Positions 46,397 through 55,670 are shown, counted from the first letter of the stretch. The stretch is 64,000 nt of DNA from Streptomyces curacoi (GCF_001513975.1 NZ_KQ947998.1:62001-126000); one strand, 5' to 3'. Numbers and translations are program-made. Notes: a model not told the origin generated them from the sequence alone.

Positions 46397-48615
46397 CAGG
46401 CGGGCTCCCCGTACTGCACGCCACGCCCGTTGGTGGCGATGTACACGCGCCCGTGGATCCGCGGGTCGCCGGTGATCGTCTCGCCGATCCAGCCCCACTG
46501 GTGCTGGTCGTCGTTGATCCGCACCCAGGTCTTCGCCCCGTCGTCGGAGCGGTACACGGCCGTGATCGTCTCGGTGGAGCCGACCATGTAGATCGCCGGG
46601 TAGTCGGCGCCGTCGGCGGCCTTGCCGAAGCCGAGGGTGTACGAGGCCCAGCAGCTGTCGACCTTCGAGAAGCTCACCCCGCCGTCGGTGGACCGGTAGA
46701 GCCCGTTCCACTTCACGCTCAGCCACAGGTCGCCGGCGCGTCCGGGCGCCGCGACCAGCTCGAACTGGGTGTCACCGGAGGGCAGTCCGGTCGCCCGGGC
46801 GGCGAAGGAACGCCCGCTGTCGGTGCTGGCGTACAGCGTTCCCGTGTCGGTGTCGTACGCGTAGAAGCGCGTCGGGTCGGCCGGGTCGGCGACCGGTGTG
46901 GCGCCCTTCGGGTAGGAGGAGACCTCGGACCAGGTGGCGCCGTTGTCCGCCGAGCGGTGGGCGGGGTACTTCGTGCCGTCCCAGTGCACGAACACCCAGA
47001 GCAGCACGCTGCCGTCGGCGTTGGTGGCGATCGGCCCCGGCGCGTCCTTGGCGAGGGAGGGCTGGGCCTTGAAGGGCGCCCAGGTCTGCCCGCCGTCGTT
47101 CGAGTAGGCGCCGTTGCCGTTGTCGCCCCAGCCGGTGCGGACGACGTACGCCGGCTTGGCGGCGGCCTGGGCGAGTCCCGTCGCCGACCCGAAGACGGGG
47201 TTGGACGCCATGCCGCGCGAGGGGGATGCCGTGAGCGACTCGTGGTACATCACGCCGATGTCCCCGTTGCCGCTGATCAGGTGCGCCTCCCCCACCGGGG
47301 GCGAGATCAGCTGGCGCACGGACGCCTCCTCCAGGCCGCGGATCTGCGGGGCCCAGTTCTTCAGGTCCCGGGTGCCGTAGAGGGTGGCGCCGGTGCCGTA
47401 GACGATGTGCCGGGAGTCGTACGGGTCGAGGGCCAGGGCCTGGATCCACCAGCCGAACTTCGGCTTGTCCTGGCCCCACTTGAGGTAGGGGGTCTCGGAG
47501 ACGTCGAAGACGGCCGTGTCCTTCAGGGAGGTCCAGGTCCGGCCGCCGTCGGTGCTGCGGAACACCGTGTCGACGGCCGCCCAGCGGTTGTTGGTGGAGA
47601 CGACGAGCGTGCCGGGCCGGCGGGCGTCCACGGCGACACCGCCGTACCCGAAGGTGTCGGCGGACCCCTCGGCTGTGGTCCCGCCCGGCTTCACGGGCGT
47701 GACCTCGGTCCACTTCCCGTTGAGGGTGCACAGCTTGTGCACGCTGCCGTCGGACTGGCCGTTGGGGCCGGGCGCGTTGGCGTAGGTCACGTACAGGTGG
47801 CTGGTGCCCCGGTCGTACGCGGCGCGGATCGGGACCTTGGCGGCGGTGCCGGAGGGCCGGCCGGGGACGGCCTCCCAGGTTCTGCCGTCGACGGTGCGGA
47901 ACAGGTTGGGCGTACTGCCGTCGCTGTCGCCCCAGCCTGCGTAGAGGGTGCGTCCGGCGGCGACGAGGAGGGTGACGCCCTGACCGGTGGCGCTCGGGGA
48001 ACCCGGGAATCCGGAAGCCGCGGCCCAGGTGGCCCCGCGGTCCGTCGACTTCAGCAGTCCGTCGTGCCGGGTGCCCAGCCACAGGACGTTGCTGTCCCGC
48101 GGATCGACGAGCAGCCGCTCGCCCGTGCCCCGCCCGTCCTCGTTGGCACCGAGCTTGACGGAGAGGTCGGTGCGGGTCCAGGTCGCGCCGCGGTCGTCGG
48201 AGCGCAGGACGGCGCCGTTGGTGGCCCAGGACTGGGAGTAGGTGCCGAGGGCGAGGTAGAGGCGGTTCGGGTAGGCCGGGTCGACGGCCATGGCCTCGAC
48301 ACCGAGGAGGTTCCAGTCGTCCCAGCCGAGATGGTCGGTCAGCGGGACCCAGCCGGCGGTGCGGTCGTCCCAGCGGTAGGCGCCGCCGATGTCGGTGCGG
48401 GCGTAGGCGAGGCCGCGGACGGAGGGGTGGAAGAGAACGCCGGTGATGAAACCGGTACCGCCCATGACGGCGCTGCGCCAGCGGTACGCCTGGCCGGCGG
48501 CGGCAGCGGGCTCCGCGGCGGACGCCGGCCCCGCGAGGGACGGAAGGCCGGTGAGCGCGGCGGCGGCCGCGGTCCCGGCGAGAACGGCTCGTCTACTGGG
48601 CTGGGACGTGCGCAT
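46396..48615 (-). CDS. Secreted GH74 family xyloglucanase
   Basis: The 739-residue protein has a Tat-type signal (PSRRAVLAGTAAAAALTGLPSLAGPASA) and a twin seven-bladed propeller with many BNR/Asp-box motifs (STDRGATW, STDGGRTW). The two catalytic Asp residues appear as TDIGGAYRW (Asp 75) and LALDPYDSRHIVYGTGATLYG (about Asp 396). GH74 is essentially dedicated to xyloglucan, so this gene defines the substrate of the locus. The ATG at 48615 follows GAGGT. It is the first of three overlapping or adjacent glycosidase genes and lies 156 bp behind the ABC permease gene, separated by an intergenic repeat. Confidence 0.92.
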   Translation of the reverse strand: MRTSQPSRRAVLAGTAAAAALTGLPSLAGPASAAEPAAAAGQAYRWRSAVMGGTGFITGVLFHPSVRGLAYARTDIGGAYRWDDRTAGWVPLTDHLGWDDWNLLGVEAMAVDPAYPNRLYLALGTYSQSWATNGAVLRSDDRGATWTRTDLSVKLGANEDGRGTGERLLVDPRDSNVLWLGTRHDGLLKSTDRGATWAAASGFPGSPSATGQGVTLLVAAGRTLYAGWGDSDGSTPNLFRTVDGRTWEAVPGRPSGTAAKVPIRAAYDRGTSHLYVTYANAPGPNGQSDGSVHKLCTLNGKWTEVTPVKPGGTTAEGSADTFGYGGVAVDARRPGTLVVSTNNRWAAVDTVFRSTDGGRTWTSLKDTAVFDVSETPYLKWGQDKPKFGWWIQALALDPYDSRHIVYGTGATLYGTRDLKNWAPQIRGLEEASVRQLISPPVGEAHLISGNGDIGVMYHESLTASPSRGMASNPVFGSATGLAQAAAKPAYVVRTGWGDNGNGAYSNDGGQTWAPFKAQPSLAKDAPGPIATNADGSVLLWVFVHWDGTKYPAHRSADNGATWSEVSSYPKGATPVADPADPTRFYAYDTDTGTLYASTDSGRSFAARATGLPSGDTQFELVAAPGRAGDLWLSVKWNGLYRSTDGGVSFSKVDSCWASYTLGFGKAADGADYPAIYMVGSTETITAVYRSDDGAKTWVRINDDQHQWGWIGETITGDPRIHGRVYIATNGRGVQYGEPA

Positions 48616-48655
48616 GACATACCTCGTTCTTGAAGCGGGGGTGCGGATACCTACC

Positions 48656-48716
48656 TAGGGGCGCGGGGCTGTATCGATGTGCGGCTCCGCCGCGTGGGCG
48701 CGACCAACCACAACGA
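48656..48716. repeat. Dispersed intergenic repeat, full copy in opposite orientation
   Basis: From AGGGGCGCGGGGCTGTATCG through ATGTGCGGCTCCGCCGCGTG to GGCGCGACCAACCAC this corresponds to the reverse complement of 20384-20450. It sits inside the probable xyloglucan operon, between the permease stop and the GH74 start, where it could process or attenuate the message. Confidence 0.8.
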
Positions 48717-48771
48717 AGCCGCAGACAGCAAACAACCGGTAGTCCTACGGCGAGACCTTCCTGCGAGGGCG

Positions 48772-49707
48772 TCAGCCCTTCACCGCGCCGGTCAACATGC
48801 CCTTCTTGAAATGCTTCTGGACGAAGGGAGAGAGCACCGCAACAGGCAGCAGCGCCATGACCATCACGGCCATCTGGACAGCCAACCCCGACAGTTGCCC
48901 TGTCTTGATGGCCTGCCCCAGCCCCACTGGGGCCTCTTGCTTCTGCACAAGCTGAATCATGACGTTCTGCAACGGCATCATGTCCTGGTCGTTCAAGTAC
49001 AGCGACGCGTTGAACCAGGCGCTCCAGTACCCGACGGCGTAGAACAACGTGATGACGGCAAGCACCGCCCGCGAGAGCGGCATGACGATCTGCCACAGAA
49101 CCCGGAAGTCACCGGCCCCGTCGATCCGCGCGCTGTCGATGAGCTCCTGCGAGATCCCCATGAAGAACCCGCGCAGCACAAGGATGTTGAACACACTCAC
49201 CGCACTCGGCAGGATCAACGCGAGATACGTGTCCGTCAGCCCGAGCGTCTGCACCAGCAGATACGTAGGAATCAGACCGGCGCTGAAGAACATCGTCGCC
49301 AGCAGCGTCATCAGGATCCACCGATGCCCCATCGACCCGCTCCGGGACAGCCCGTACGCACACAGCACGGACACGGTCATCGAGAACAGCGTGCCGACCA
49401 GGGTGACGAGGATGCTGATGACCGTCGCGCGGGTGACCTGACCGCCGCTGAGCAGTTCCTGGTAGGCGATGAAGGTGATGTCCTTGGGCACCATCACCAG
49501 CCCGCCGGCCTCGTCGATGGTCTTGCGCGAGGAGAGGCTGGTGACGACGACGATCCACAGCGGGAAGAGGATCGCCAGGCAGGCCAGTGACAGGGCGAGA
49601 CCCTTGCCCGCGAGGCCGGCCTTGGAAGGCTCTTCCTCCCACGTCGGCCGCGGTGGCGCCGCCCACCGACGGGGCTCACGCACAGGCTTGTCGATGACGG
49701 CGGTCAC
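48772..49707 (-). CDS. Carbohydrate ABC transporter permease (YtcP/MalG type)
   Basis: This 311-residue protein has a Pro/Arg-rich N-terminus and six predicted helices. The EAA loop reads IDSARIDGAGDFRVLWQIVMPLSR. FKKGMLTGAVKG at the end is typical of the YtcP group that pairs with LplB-type permeases and large binding proteins. The GTG at 49707 overlaps the previous permease stop (GTGA). It would form the channel for xyloglucan oligosaccharides together with the 50747 permease. Confidence 0.9.
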   Translation of the reverse strand: MTAVIDKPVREPRRWAAPPRPTWEEEPSKAGLAGKGLALSLACLAILFPLWIVVVTSLSSRKTIDEAGGLVMVPKDITFIAYQELLSGGQVTRATVISILVTLVGTLFSMTVSVLCAYGLSRSGSMGHRWILMTLLATMFFSAGLIPTYLLVQTLGLTDTYLALILPSAVSVFNILVLRGFFMGISQELIDSARIDGAGDFRVLWQIVMPLSRAVLAVITLFYAVGYWSAWFNASLYLNDQDMMPLQNVMIQLVQKQEAPVGLGQAIKTGQLSGLAVQMAVMVMALLPVAVLSPFVQKHFKKGMLTGAVKG

Positions 49708-50747
49708 TTCTTGTACACCCCCTGCTCGCCCATGAGATGGGCCACCTTGTTCGCGGCGAGGACCAGGCCGAGGCTGACGACGCCCTTGACCAGACCGGCG
49801 GCTGCCGCGTAGCTGAAGTCCTGGTTGCGTACGCCGTTCCACCACACGAAGGTGTCGAGGACTTCCGCCGCACCCGGTCCGACGGCGTCACGTTGCAGCA
49901 GGATCTGCTCGAAGCCGACGGTGAGGGCGTCACCGACGCGGAGCACGAGCAGCAGAGCGATCACCGGGCGCAGAGCCGGCAGCGTGACATGCCACATCCG
50001 GCGCCAGCGGCCCGCGCCGTCCATCGCGGCGGCCTCATACAGGTCGGGGCTGACCGAGGCCAGAGCGGCGAGGAAGACGATGATCCCCCACCCGGCGTCC
50101 TTCCACACGGTCTGCGCGGTGACCAGGAAGGCGAAGGTGTCCGGGTTGGTCATGATGTCGAGGCCGTTGTAGCCGTTCTCCCGCAGCAGCTGCGAGAGCA
50201 TTCCCGCGCCGCCGAACATCTGCTGGAAGACGGCGATGACCAGCACCCAGGAGAAGAAGTGCGGCAGGTACAGGACCGCCTGCGCGACCGCCCGCACCCG
50301 GGGCCTGACCACGCTGTTGATCAGCAGCGCGAGCAGGATGGGGATCGGGAAGTACAGCACGAGCTGGAGGAAGAACAGCACCAGCGTGTTCCGGACGGCG
50401 TCCCAGAAAGCCGAGTCCTCGAAGATCCGCTGGAAGTTCTCCAGACCCACCCAGGGGCTGTTCAGGATGGACACGACCCCGTTCTCGCTGATGTAGGGGT
50501 CGTAGTCCTGGAAGGCGACGACGTTGCCGAGGATCGGCACGTAGTTGAAGAGCAGGACCAGCACGAGGGCCGGCAGCGTCATCAGGAGCAGCAGCCGGTC
50601 GCGTCTGAACCTGACCTTGAGGCTCAGCTTCCCCGGTGGCCGCTTCCCCTCGGCCCCGGTGACGCCGCCCGACGCCACCGGAGTCTTCTCACGCGCAGTC
50701 TTGCTCTTCGCCTCGGCCCTGCTCCGAGGCACCGTGCTGTGGGACAC
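49704..50747 (-). CDS. Carbohydrate ABC transporter permease (LplB/MalF type)
   Basis: The 347-residue protein has a basic N-terminus of about 45 residues, six predicted helices and the EAA loop YEAAAMDGAGRWRRMWHVTLPALRPVI. LYLPHFFSWVLVIAVFQQMF and the end DFSYAAAAGLVKGVVSLGLVL match LplB-type permeases. The GTG at 50747 has AAGGAG 6 nt upstream. It follows the binding-protein gene by 27 bp in the same operon. No ATPase is encoded in the cluster. Confidence 0.9.
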   Translation of the reverse strand: MSHSTVPRSRAEAKSKTAREKTPVASGGVTGAEGKRPPGKLSLKVRFRRDRLLLLMTLPALVLVLLFNYVPILGNVVAFQDYDPYISENGVVSILNSPWVGLENFQRIFEDSAFWDAVRNTLVLFFLQLVLYFPIPILLALLINSVVRPRVRAVAQAVLYLPHFFSWVLVIAVFQQMFGGAGMLSQLLRENGYNGLDIMTNPDTFAFLVTAQTVWKDAGWGIIVFLAALASVSPDLYEAAAMDGAGRWRRMWHVTLPALRPVIALLLVLRVGDALTVGFEQILLQRDAVGPGAAEVLDTFVWWNGVRNQDFSYAAAAGLVKGVVSLGLVLAANKVAHLMGEQGVYKK

Positions 50748-50774
50748 GGCGTTCTCCTTGCCTCGAACCCCGGA

Positions 50775-52460
50775 TCAGTTGGCCGCGCTGCCGTTCTCGT
50801 CGAGGATCTTCTGGTACCAGTCGCGCAGCTCGTCGCCGCCCTTGCTCTTCCAGTCGGAGACGAACCGCTGCATGTCACTGATCTTCTTGCGGCCGCGGAC
50901 GATGTCGTCCTCCAGCTGCTCGACGTCGTTGGAGAGGTTGGTGTACCGGGCGGGCTCGGTGATCTGCATGCCCCAGAAGGAGGACCTCTTGGCGAAGGCG
51001 CCCATCCGCTGCTGCCACTCGACCTGGCCCTTGGCGACGTCGGGGAAGTCGGGGTGCGCGATGGTCGCGGCGGGGCCCGCGACCATGACGTAGGCGTTCA
51101 TCACGTCGATGTTGCCCTGGTCGGTCTTGGTGGGGACGCCGTCCTTGACGGTGTAGTGGGTGCCTTCGACCCCGTAGTTGGTCATCATGTACTCCTTGGT
51201 GCCGTACGGCGCCGCGGTGACGTTGGCGACGGCCAGCGCGTCGCGGATGACCGACTCGGAGGCCTTCTTGTTGACGAAGGCGAAGATGCCGGCGGGCTGG
51301 TCGGCCCACAGGGTGGGGTTGCCGCCGTCGTGGCCCCAGACGTCCATGCCCCAGATCTTGAAGTCCGGGTTCTGGGTGGCCTGTTCGGCGGTGCGGCCCC
51401 ACCACTGGGAGATGTTGTTCGGGTAGATCAGGAACTCGCCCGCCGCGAACTTGGGGCCCGGGTCGGGGGCGTTCTTGCCCATCTTGGAGTCGGGGTGGAC
51501 GACCCCGGCGGCGAAGAGCTTGCGGGACCACTCCAGCGCCTCGAGGAACTCCTCGGTCTCGATGCGGTTGACGAGCTTGCCGTCGACGACATGCCAGCCG
51601 AGCGGCTTCTCGGCGCCCGAGAGCACACCGAATGCCTGGAAGGCGGTCCACTTCATGTCCAGGCAGGCCCACCGCTTGGCTTTGGCGTTGGTGATCTCCT
51701 TGGCCAGGGCCATGAACTCGTCGCAGGACTTCGGGACTTCGTAGCCCTCCTCCTCGAAGATGTCCTGCCGGTACAGGGGCACCATGGAGGGAGCGTACGG
51801 GGCCGGCATCGGCAGGCCGCGCAGCTTGCCGCCGAAGATGGAGCGCTGCCAGGCCTCCGTCGGGATCGCCGCGAGGTTCGGGTACTCCTTGACCGCGTCC
51901 CCGGAGAGGTAGGGCCCGAGGTCGGCGAACTTGCTGATGATGGCGCTGGGTATCTTGCCGCCCATGTTCCAGCCGGGGACGACCACCACGTCGGGGACGT
52001 CGCTGGAGGCGAGGACCGCGCCGAGCTTCTGGTCGTAGGTGTTGCCGTCCTGGTTCTGCCAGACGACGTCGACGCCGATCAGCTCGTTCATCGCCGTGTA
52101 GTAGGCGTTGTTCTGCTTCGGCGGCGAGCCCCAGAACGGCGACATGATGGTGACCTTGCCGCCCTTGCCGAGCTTCTTCGAGACCGAGGTCTTCAGGTCG
52201 GCCAGGTCCAGCTTGCTGGTGAAGCCGATCGCGGAGCCGTTCTTCGACGGGATGTCCGGCGTCACCACGTTGCTGGCCACATAGGCCGGCAGGATCTTCT
52301 TGGCGTCCTTGCCCGACGTGGTCCCGTCACGCGACCCGCTCTCCGAACCGCCGCAGGCGGCGAGCAGCGGCATACCACCGGCCACCGCTGCGGTGGCGAC
52401 CGCCGTGGAGGCGAGGAAGCTTCTCCGGCTGGGTCCGGAGGAGGCGGCGTTCGGCGTCAT
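50775..52460 (-). CDS. ABC transporter binding lipoprotein for oligosaccharides (large LipO/YtcQ type)
   Basis: The 561-residue protein begins with a Tat-like motif and lipobox (SRRSFLASTAVATAAVAGGMPLLAAC). The solute-binding fold is longer than MalE types, which suits longer or branched oligosaccharides. Trp/Asp-rich stretches such as NISQWWGRTAEQATQNPDFKIWGMDVWGHDGG could line a sugar site. AAGGG lies 8 nt before the ATG at 52460. It leads the operon that continues through two permeases to GH74, GH42, GH95 and GH12. The operator at 52601 lies about 140 bp upstream. Confidence 0.9.
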   Translation of the reverse strand: MTPNAASSGPSRRSFLASTAVATAAVAGGMPLLAACGGSESGSRDGTTSGKDAKKILPAYVASNVVTPDIPSKNGSAIGFTSKLDLADLKTSVSKKLGKGGKVTIMSPFWGSPPKQNNAYYTAMNELIGVDVVWQNQDGNTYDQKLGAVLASSDVPDVVVVPGWNMGGKIPSAIISKFADLGPYLSGDAVKEYPNLAAIPTEAWQRSIFGGKLRGLPMPAPYAPSMVPLYRQDIFEEEGYEVPKSCDEFMALAKEITNAKAKRWACLDMKWTAFQAFGVLSGAEKPLGWHVVDGKLVNRIETEEFLEALEWSRKLFAAGVVHPDSKMGKNAPDPGPKFAAGEFLIYPNNISQWWGRTAEQATQNPDFKIWGMDVWGHDGGNPTLWADQPAGIFAFVNKKASESVIRDALAVANVTAAPYGTKEYMMTNYGVEGTHYTVKDGVPTKTDQGNIDVMNAYVMVAGPAATIAHPDFPDVAKGQVEWQQRMGAFAKRSSFWGMQITEPARYTNLSNDVEQLEDDIVRGRKKISDMQRFVSDWKSKGGDELRDWYQKILDENGSAAN

Positions 52461-52600
52461 TGCGTCAACCCTTCATGGCGCACCTGGACACCCGGCGGTG
52501 GGCCGTCGGCTGCGGTGTCTTAAGTGGAACTGGCTGAGCTGAAGCGGTGCTCCGAGCCATGCCGAGGACCGCGCACCCCTGAAGCGGGCGGACCTCTTAG

Positions 52601-52614
52601 TCGAAGCGCTTCGA
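52601..52614. promoter_or_regulatory. LacI-type operator of the binding-protein operon
   Basis: TCGAAGCGCTTCGA is a perfect palindrome with the same core as 27445. It begins 10 bp downstream of the predicted -10 box on the minus strand, so bound repressor would cover the transcription start. Confidence 0.85.
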
Positions 52615-52624
52615 TGTTGCTGCG

Positions 52625-52653
52625 AGGTTAAGTGAAGGCATGGGGGCGCACAA
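52625..52653 (-). promoter_or_regulatory. Predicted promoter of the binding-protein/xyloglucan operon
   Basis: On the minus strand TTGTGC (52653-52648) and TAACCT (52630-52625) are separated by 17 bp. The operator follows immediately, and the first gene starts about 165 bp downstream, leaving a long leader with no obvious ORF. Confidence 0.55.
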
Positions 52654-52753
52654 GGGTCGTATCCAAGATTCCTCCGAGGTACCGAGCGACCGACCGCTCT
52701 CATATGTCGCTTGAAATAACGGTCAGGAGTCGGAGTTGTTGCGCCGGGGTCTC

Positions 52754-52783
52754 TTGACACCCGCCCCCGAGTCGAATGAGCAT
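52754..52783 (+). promoter_or_regulatory. Predicted promoter of GH3
   Basis: A consensus -35 box TTGACA at 52754-52759 is followed after 17-18 bp by a weak -10 region (TGAGCAT), which abuts the operator at 52783. The arrangement fits repression by the LacI protein. Confidence 0.5.
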
Positions 52784-52796
52784 CGAAGCGCTTCGA
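52783..52796. promoter_or_regulatory. LacI-type operator of GH3
   Basis: TCGAAGCGCTTCGA is a perfect palindrome, 36 bp before the GH3 start. It lies in sequence that an upstream ATG (52776) would translate, which supports the later GTG start. Confidence 0.85.
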
Positions 52797-52832
52797 AAGC
52801 GCCTCGCCGCTCCATCGCAAGGGGATCCCCAC

Positions 52833-55670
52833 GTGACCGCACAAACGCCGCCTACGCCGCCTTTCCGCGATCAGCGACTGCCGTTCGCGAAGCGCATCGA
52901 CGACCTTCTGTCGCGGCTCACCCTCGACGAGAAGATCGCGTTCCTGCACCAGTTCGCCCCCGCCGTGGAGCGCCTGGGCATCCCGGCCTTCCGGACCGGC
53001 CAGGAGGCACTGCACGGGGTGGCGTGGATGGGTCCGGCAACGGTGTTCCCGCAGGCGGTGGGCCTGGGCGCGACCTGGAACACCGATCTCGTACGACGGG
53101 TCGGCGAGGCAGTGTCCAAGGAGACCCGGGCGATGCGCGCCCGCGACGACCGGGTGGGCCTGAACGTGTGGTCCCCCACCGTCAACCTGCTGCGCCACCC
53201 CCTGTGGGGCCGCAACGAGGAGGGCTACTCGGAGGATCCGAAGCTCACCTCGGCGATCGCCACCGCCTACACCCGTGGTCTGCGCGGCGACCACCCGACG
53301 TACTGGCGCACCGCGCCGGTCCTGAAGCACTGGCTGGCCCACAACAACGAGACGGGCCGCGACGTCACGTCCTCCTCGGTCCGCCCGCGCGTCCTGCACG
53401 AGTACGACCTGCGCGCCTTCCGCGAGACGGTCGAGGCGGGCGCCGTGGCCGGTGTGATGCCGGCGTACAACCTGGTCAACGGCCGCCCCAACCACGTCTC
53501 CCCGTATCTGCGCGAGCACCTGCGCACCTGGACCGACGAGGACCTGCTGGTCTGCTCGGACGCGGGCGCGCCCTCCAACCTGGTCGACTCCGAGCACTAC
53601 TTCGACACCCACGAGGAGGCGACGGCCGCCGCGCTGCTGGCCGGCGTCGACAGCTTCACCGACCACGGCACGGACAGCTCGAAGATCACCGCACGCGTGC
53701 GCGGCGCCCTGGAGCGGGGGCTGCTGACCGAGTCGGACATCGACACGGCGGTCCGCCGCCAGCTCTCGGTCCGCTTCCGGCTCGGCGAGTTCGACCCGGA
53801 GTACGACCCGCACGCGCTCACCAGGGACTTCGACACCCCGGTCCACCGCGCCCTCGCCCAGGAGGCCGCCGAGCAGGCGGTCGTCCTGCTGAAGAACAGC
53901 GGCGGTCTGCTGCCGCTCGCGCCGGACACCCGGCTCGCGGTGGTCGGCCTGCTCGCCGACGAGTGCAAGCTCGACTGGTACAGCGGCACGCTCATCCACC
54001 GCTCGACCCCGCTGGAGGGCCTCTACGAGCGGTTCGGCGCGGAGCGCGTGGAGTTCGCGGAGGGCGTGGACCGGGTCCTGCTGAAGACCTCGGCCGGAAC
54101 CTTCCTGCACGTCCCCGAGGCGGACGCCGGAGACGAGGTGCGCGGCGCCGAGGGCGCCCTCGACCCGGCGCTGCTCGCGGGCCGCACGGACCTTCCCCCG
54201 CTCACCACCGACGCCACCGGCACCGAACTCGCGCTCATCGACTGGGGCGAGGGCGTGCTGACCCTGCGCACCCCCGACGGCCGCTACCTCTCGGTCGCCG
54301 GGGACGGCTATGTGCGCGCCTCCGCCGACCAGCCCGGAGGCTGGGTCGTCCAGGAGACGTTCCGCCTGGAACCCCATGAGAACGGACACCTCCTGCGGCA
54401 CATCGGTACGGGTCGCCACGTCTCAGTCGCCGCCGACGGCGTCAGGGTTGCCGAAGCGAACCCGGAAATCTTCGAGCTGATCATCGCCGAGCCCGGTGAG
54501 GACGCGGTGGCCAGGGTCGCTGCCCGGGCCGACGTGGTCCTGGTGGTCGCGGGCAACGACCCGCACATCAACGGCCGCGAGACCGAGGACCGCACGACCC
54601 TGGCCCTCCCCGCCCACCAGGAGCGCCTCCTGCGCGCCGCCCGCGCGGCCAACCCGGACACGGTGCTGGCACTGGTGTCGGCGTACCCGTACGCAGTCGA
54701 CCACGCGGCCCTTCCCGCGATGCTCTGGACGGCCCACGGCGGCCAGGCCGCCGGCACCGCCCTGGCCCGGATCCTGGCGGGCGACGTCTCGCCCGCCGGC
54801 CGCCTCCCGCAGACCTGGTACGCCGACGACGCCGACCTGCCCGACCTCCTCGACTACGACGTGATCGGCAGCCGCCAGACGTACCTCTACTTCGAAGGCA
54901 CGCCCCTCTTCCCCTTCGGCCACGGCCTGTCCTACGCGACCTTCGCCTACGGCGACTTGCGCACCCGTACGGCCGACGGCTCGCTGCACGTCTCCTTCAC
55001 GGTCACGAACACCGGCGATGTGACGGCCGACGAGGTCGCCCAGCTCTACACCCGCGCCGTGGAGCCCACGGTGCCCCGCCCGCGCCGCGAGCTGGTGGCG
55101 CACGGCAGGGTGCGTCTGGAGCCGGGCGAGCACAAGGAGCTGAGCTTCGAAGTCCCCTTGTCGGCCTTCGACTTCTGGGACGTGGCAAAGGGCGACCGAC
55201 GCCGCGAGCCGGGCCCGTACGAGCTGCTGGCCGGCGCCTCCAGCGAGGACATCCGCCTGCGGACGACCGTGATCCTGGACGGCGAGGCCCCCGCACCGCG
55301 CCCCGTCCTGCGACGCGGCCTGGCCGCCGCCGACTTCGACGAGCAGAGCGGCGTCGAGATCGTCGACCGCACGAAGACGTCGGGCGACGCGGTGACGCCC
55401 GCCAAGGGTGGGTCGGGCGAGCTGGTCTACCGGGACTGCGACTTCGGGGACGGCGTCACGGCGGTCACGGCGACGGTGGCCGGCGAGGGCACGGTCGAGG
55501 TGTCGCTGGACGGGGGCCCGGTGCTCGCCGTACTGACGGCCCAGGCACCGGACGCGGGTCCGTACGACTACTCGACGGCGAGCGCCGAGATCATCGCCGA
55601 GGGCGTCCGGGACGTCCGCCTCAGGCTGCGCGGCCCATTGCGGCTCGCGCACGTCGGCTTCTCCGGTTGA
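52833..55670 (+). CDS. GH3 family beta-glucosidase with inserted beta-trefoil-like and C-terminal CBM6-like domains
   Basis: This 945-residue enzyme lacks a signal peptide. The GH3 barrel contains the nucleophile Asp 243 in LLVCSDAGAPSNL. The second domain has VAGNDPHINGRETEDRTTLALPAHQ, and a fibronectin-III-like domain follows (VTNTGDVTADEVAQLY). An insertion at about residues 410-560 reads like a fascin/ricin beta-trefoil (LRTPDGRYLSVAGDGYV, LRHIGTGRHVSVAADGV). It sits where PA14 occurs in other GH3 enzymes. The last 110 residues look like a CBM6-type beta sandwich. The GTG at 52833 has AAGGGG 8 nt upstream. It would release glucose from debranched xyloglucan oligosaccharides. Confidence 0.9.
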   Translation: MTAQTPPTPPFRDQRLPFAKRIDDLLSRLTLDEKIAFLHQFAPAVERLGIPAFRTGQEALHGVAWMGPATVFPQAVGLGATWNTDLVRRVGEAVSKETRAMRARDDRVGLNVWSPTVNLLRHPLWGRNEEGYSEDPKLTSAIATAYTRGLRGDHPTYWRTAPVLKHWLAHNNETGRDVTSSSVRPRVLHEYDLRAFRETVEAGAVAGVMPAYNLVNGRPNHVSPYLREHLRTWTDEDLLVCSDAGAPSNLVDSEHYFDTHEEATAAALLAGVDSFTDHGTDSSKITARVRGALERGLLTESDIDTAVRRQLSVRFRLGEFDPEYDPHALTRDFDTPVHRALAQEAAEQAVVLLKNSGGLLPLAPDTRLAVVGLLADECKLDWYSGTLIHRSTPLEGLYERFGAERVEFAEGVDRVLLKTSAGTFLHVPEADAGDEVRGAEGALDPALLAGRTDLPPLTTDATGTELALIDWGEGVLTLRTPDGRYLSVAGDGYVRASADQPGGWVVQETFRLEPHENGHLLRHIGTGRHVSVAADGVRVAEANPEIFELIIAEPGEDAVARVAARADVVLVVAGNDPHINGRETEDRTTLALPAHQERLLRAARAANPDTVLALVSAYPYAVDHAALPAMLWTAHGGQAAGTALARILAGDVSPAGRLPQTWYADDADLPDLLDYDVIGSRQTYLYFEGTPLFPFGHGLSYATFAYGDLRTRTADGSLHVSFTVTNTGDVTADEVAQLYTRAVEPTVPRPRRELVAHGRVRLEPGEHKELSFEVPLSAFDFWDVAKGDRRREPGPYELLAGASSEDIRLRTTVILDGEAPAPRPVLRRGLAAADFDEQSGVEIVDRTKTSGDAVTPAKGGSGELVYRDCDFGDGVTAVTATVAGEGTVEVSLDGGPVLAVLTAQAPDAGPYDYSTASAEIIAEGVRDVRLRLRGPLRLAHVGFSG

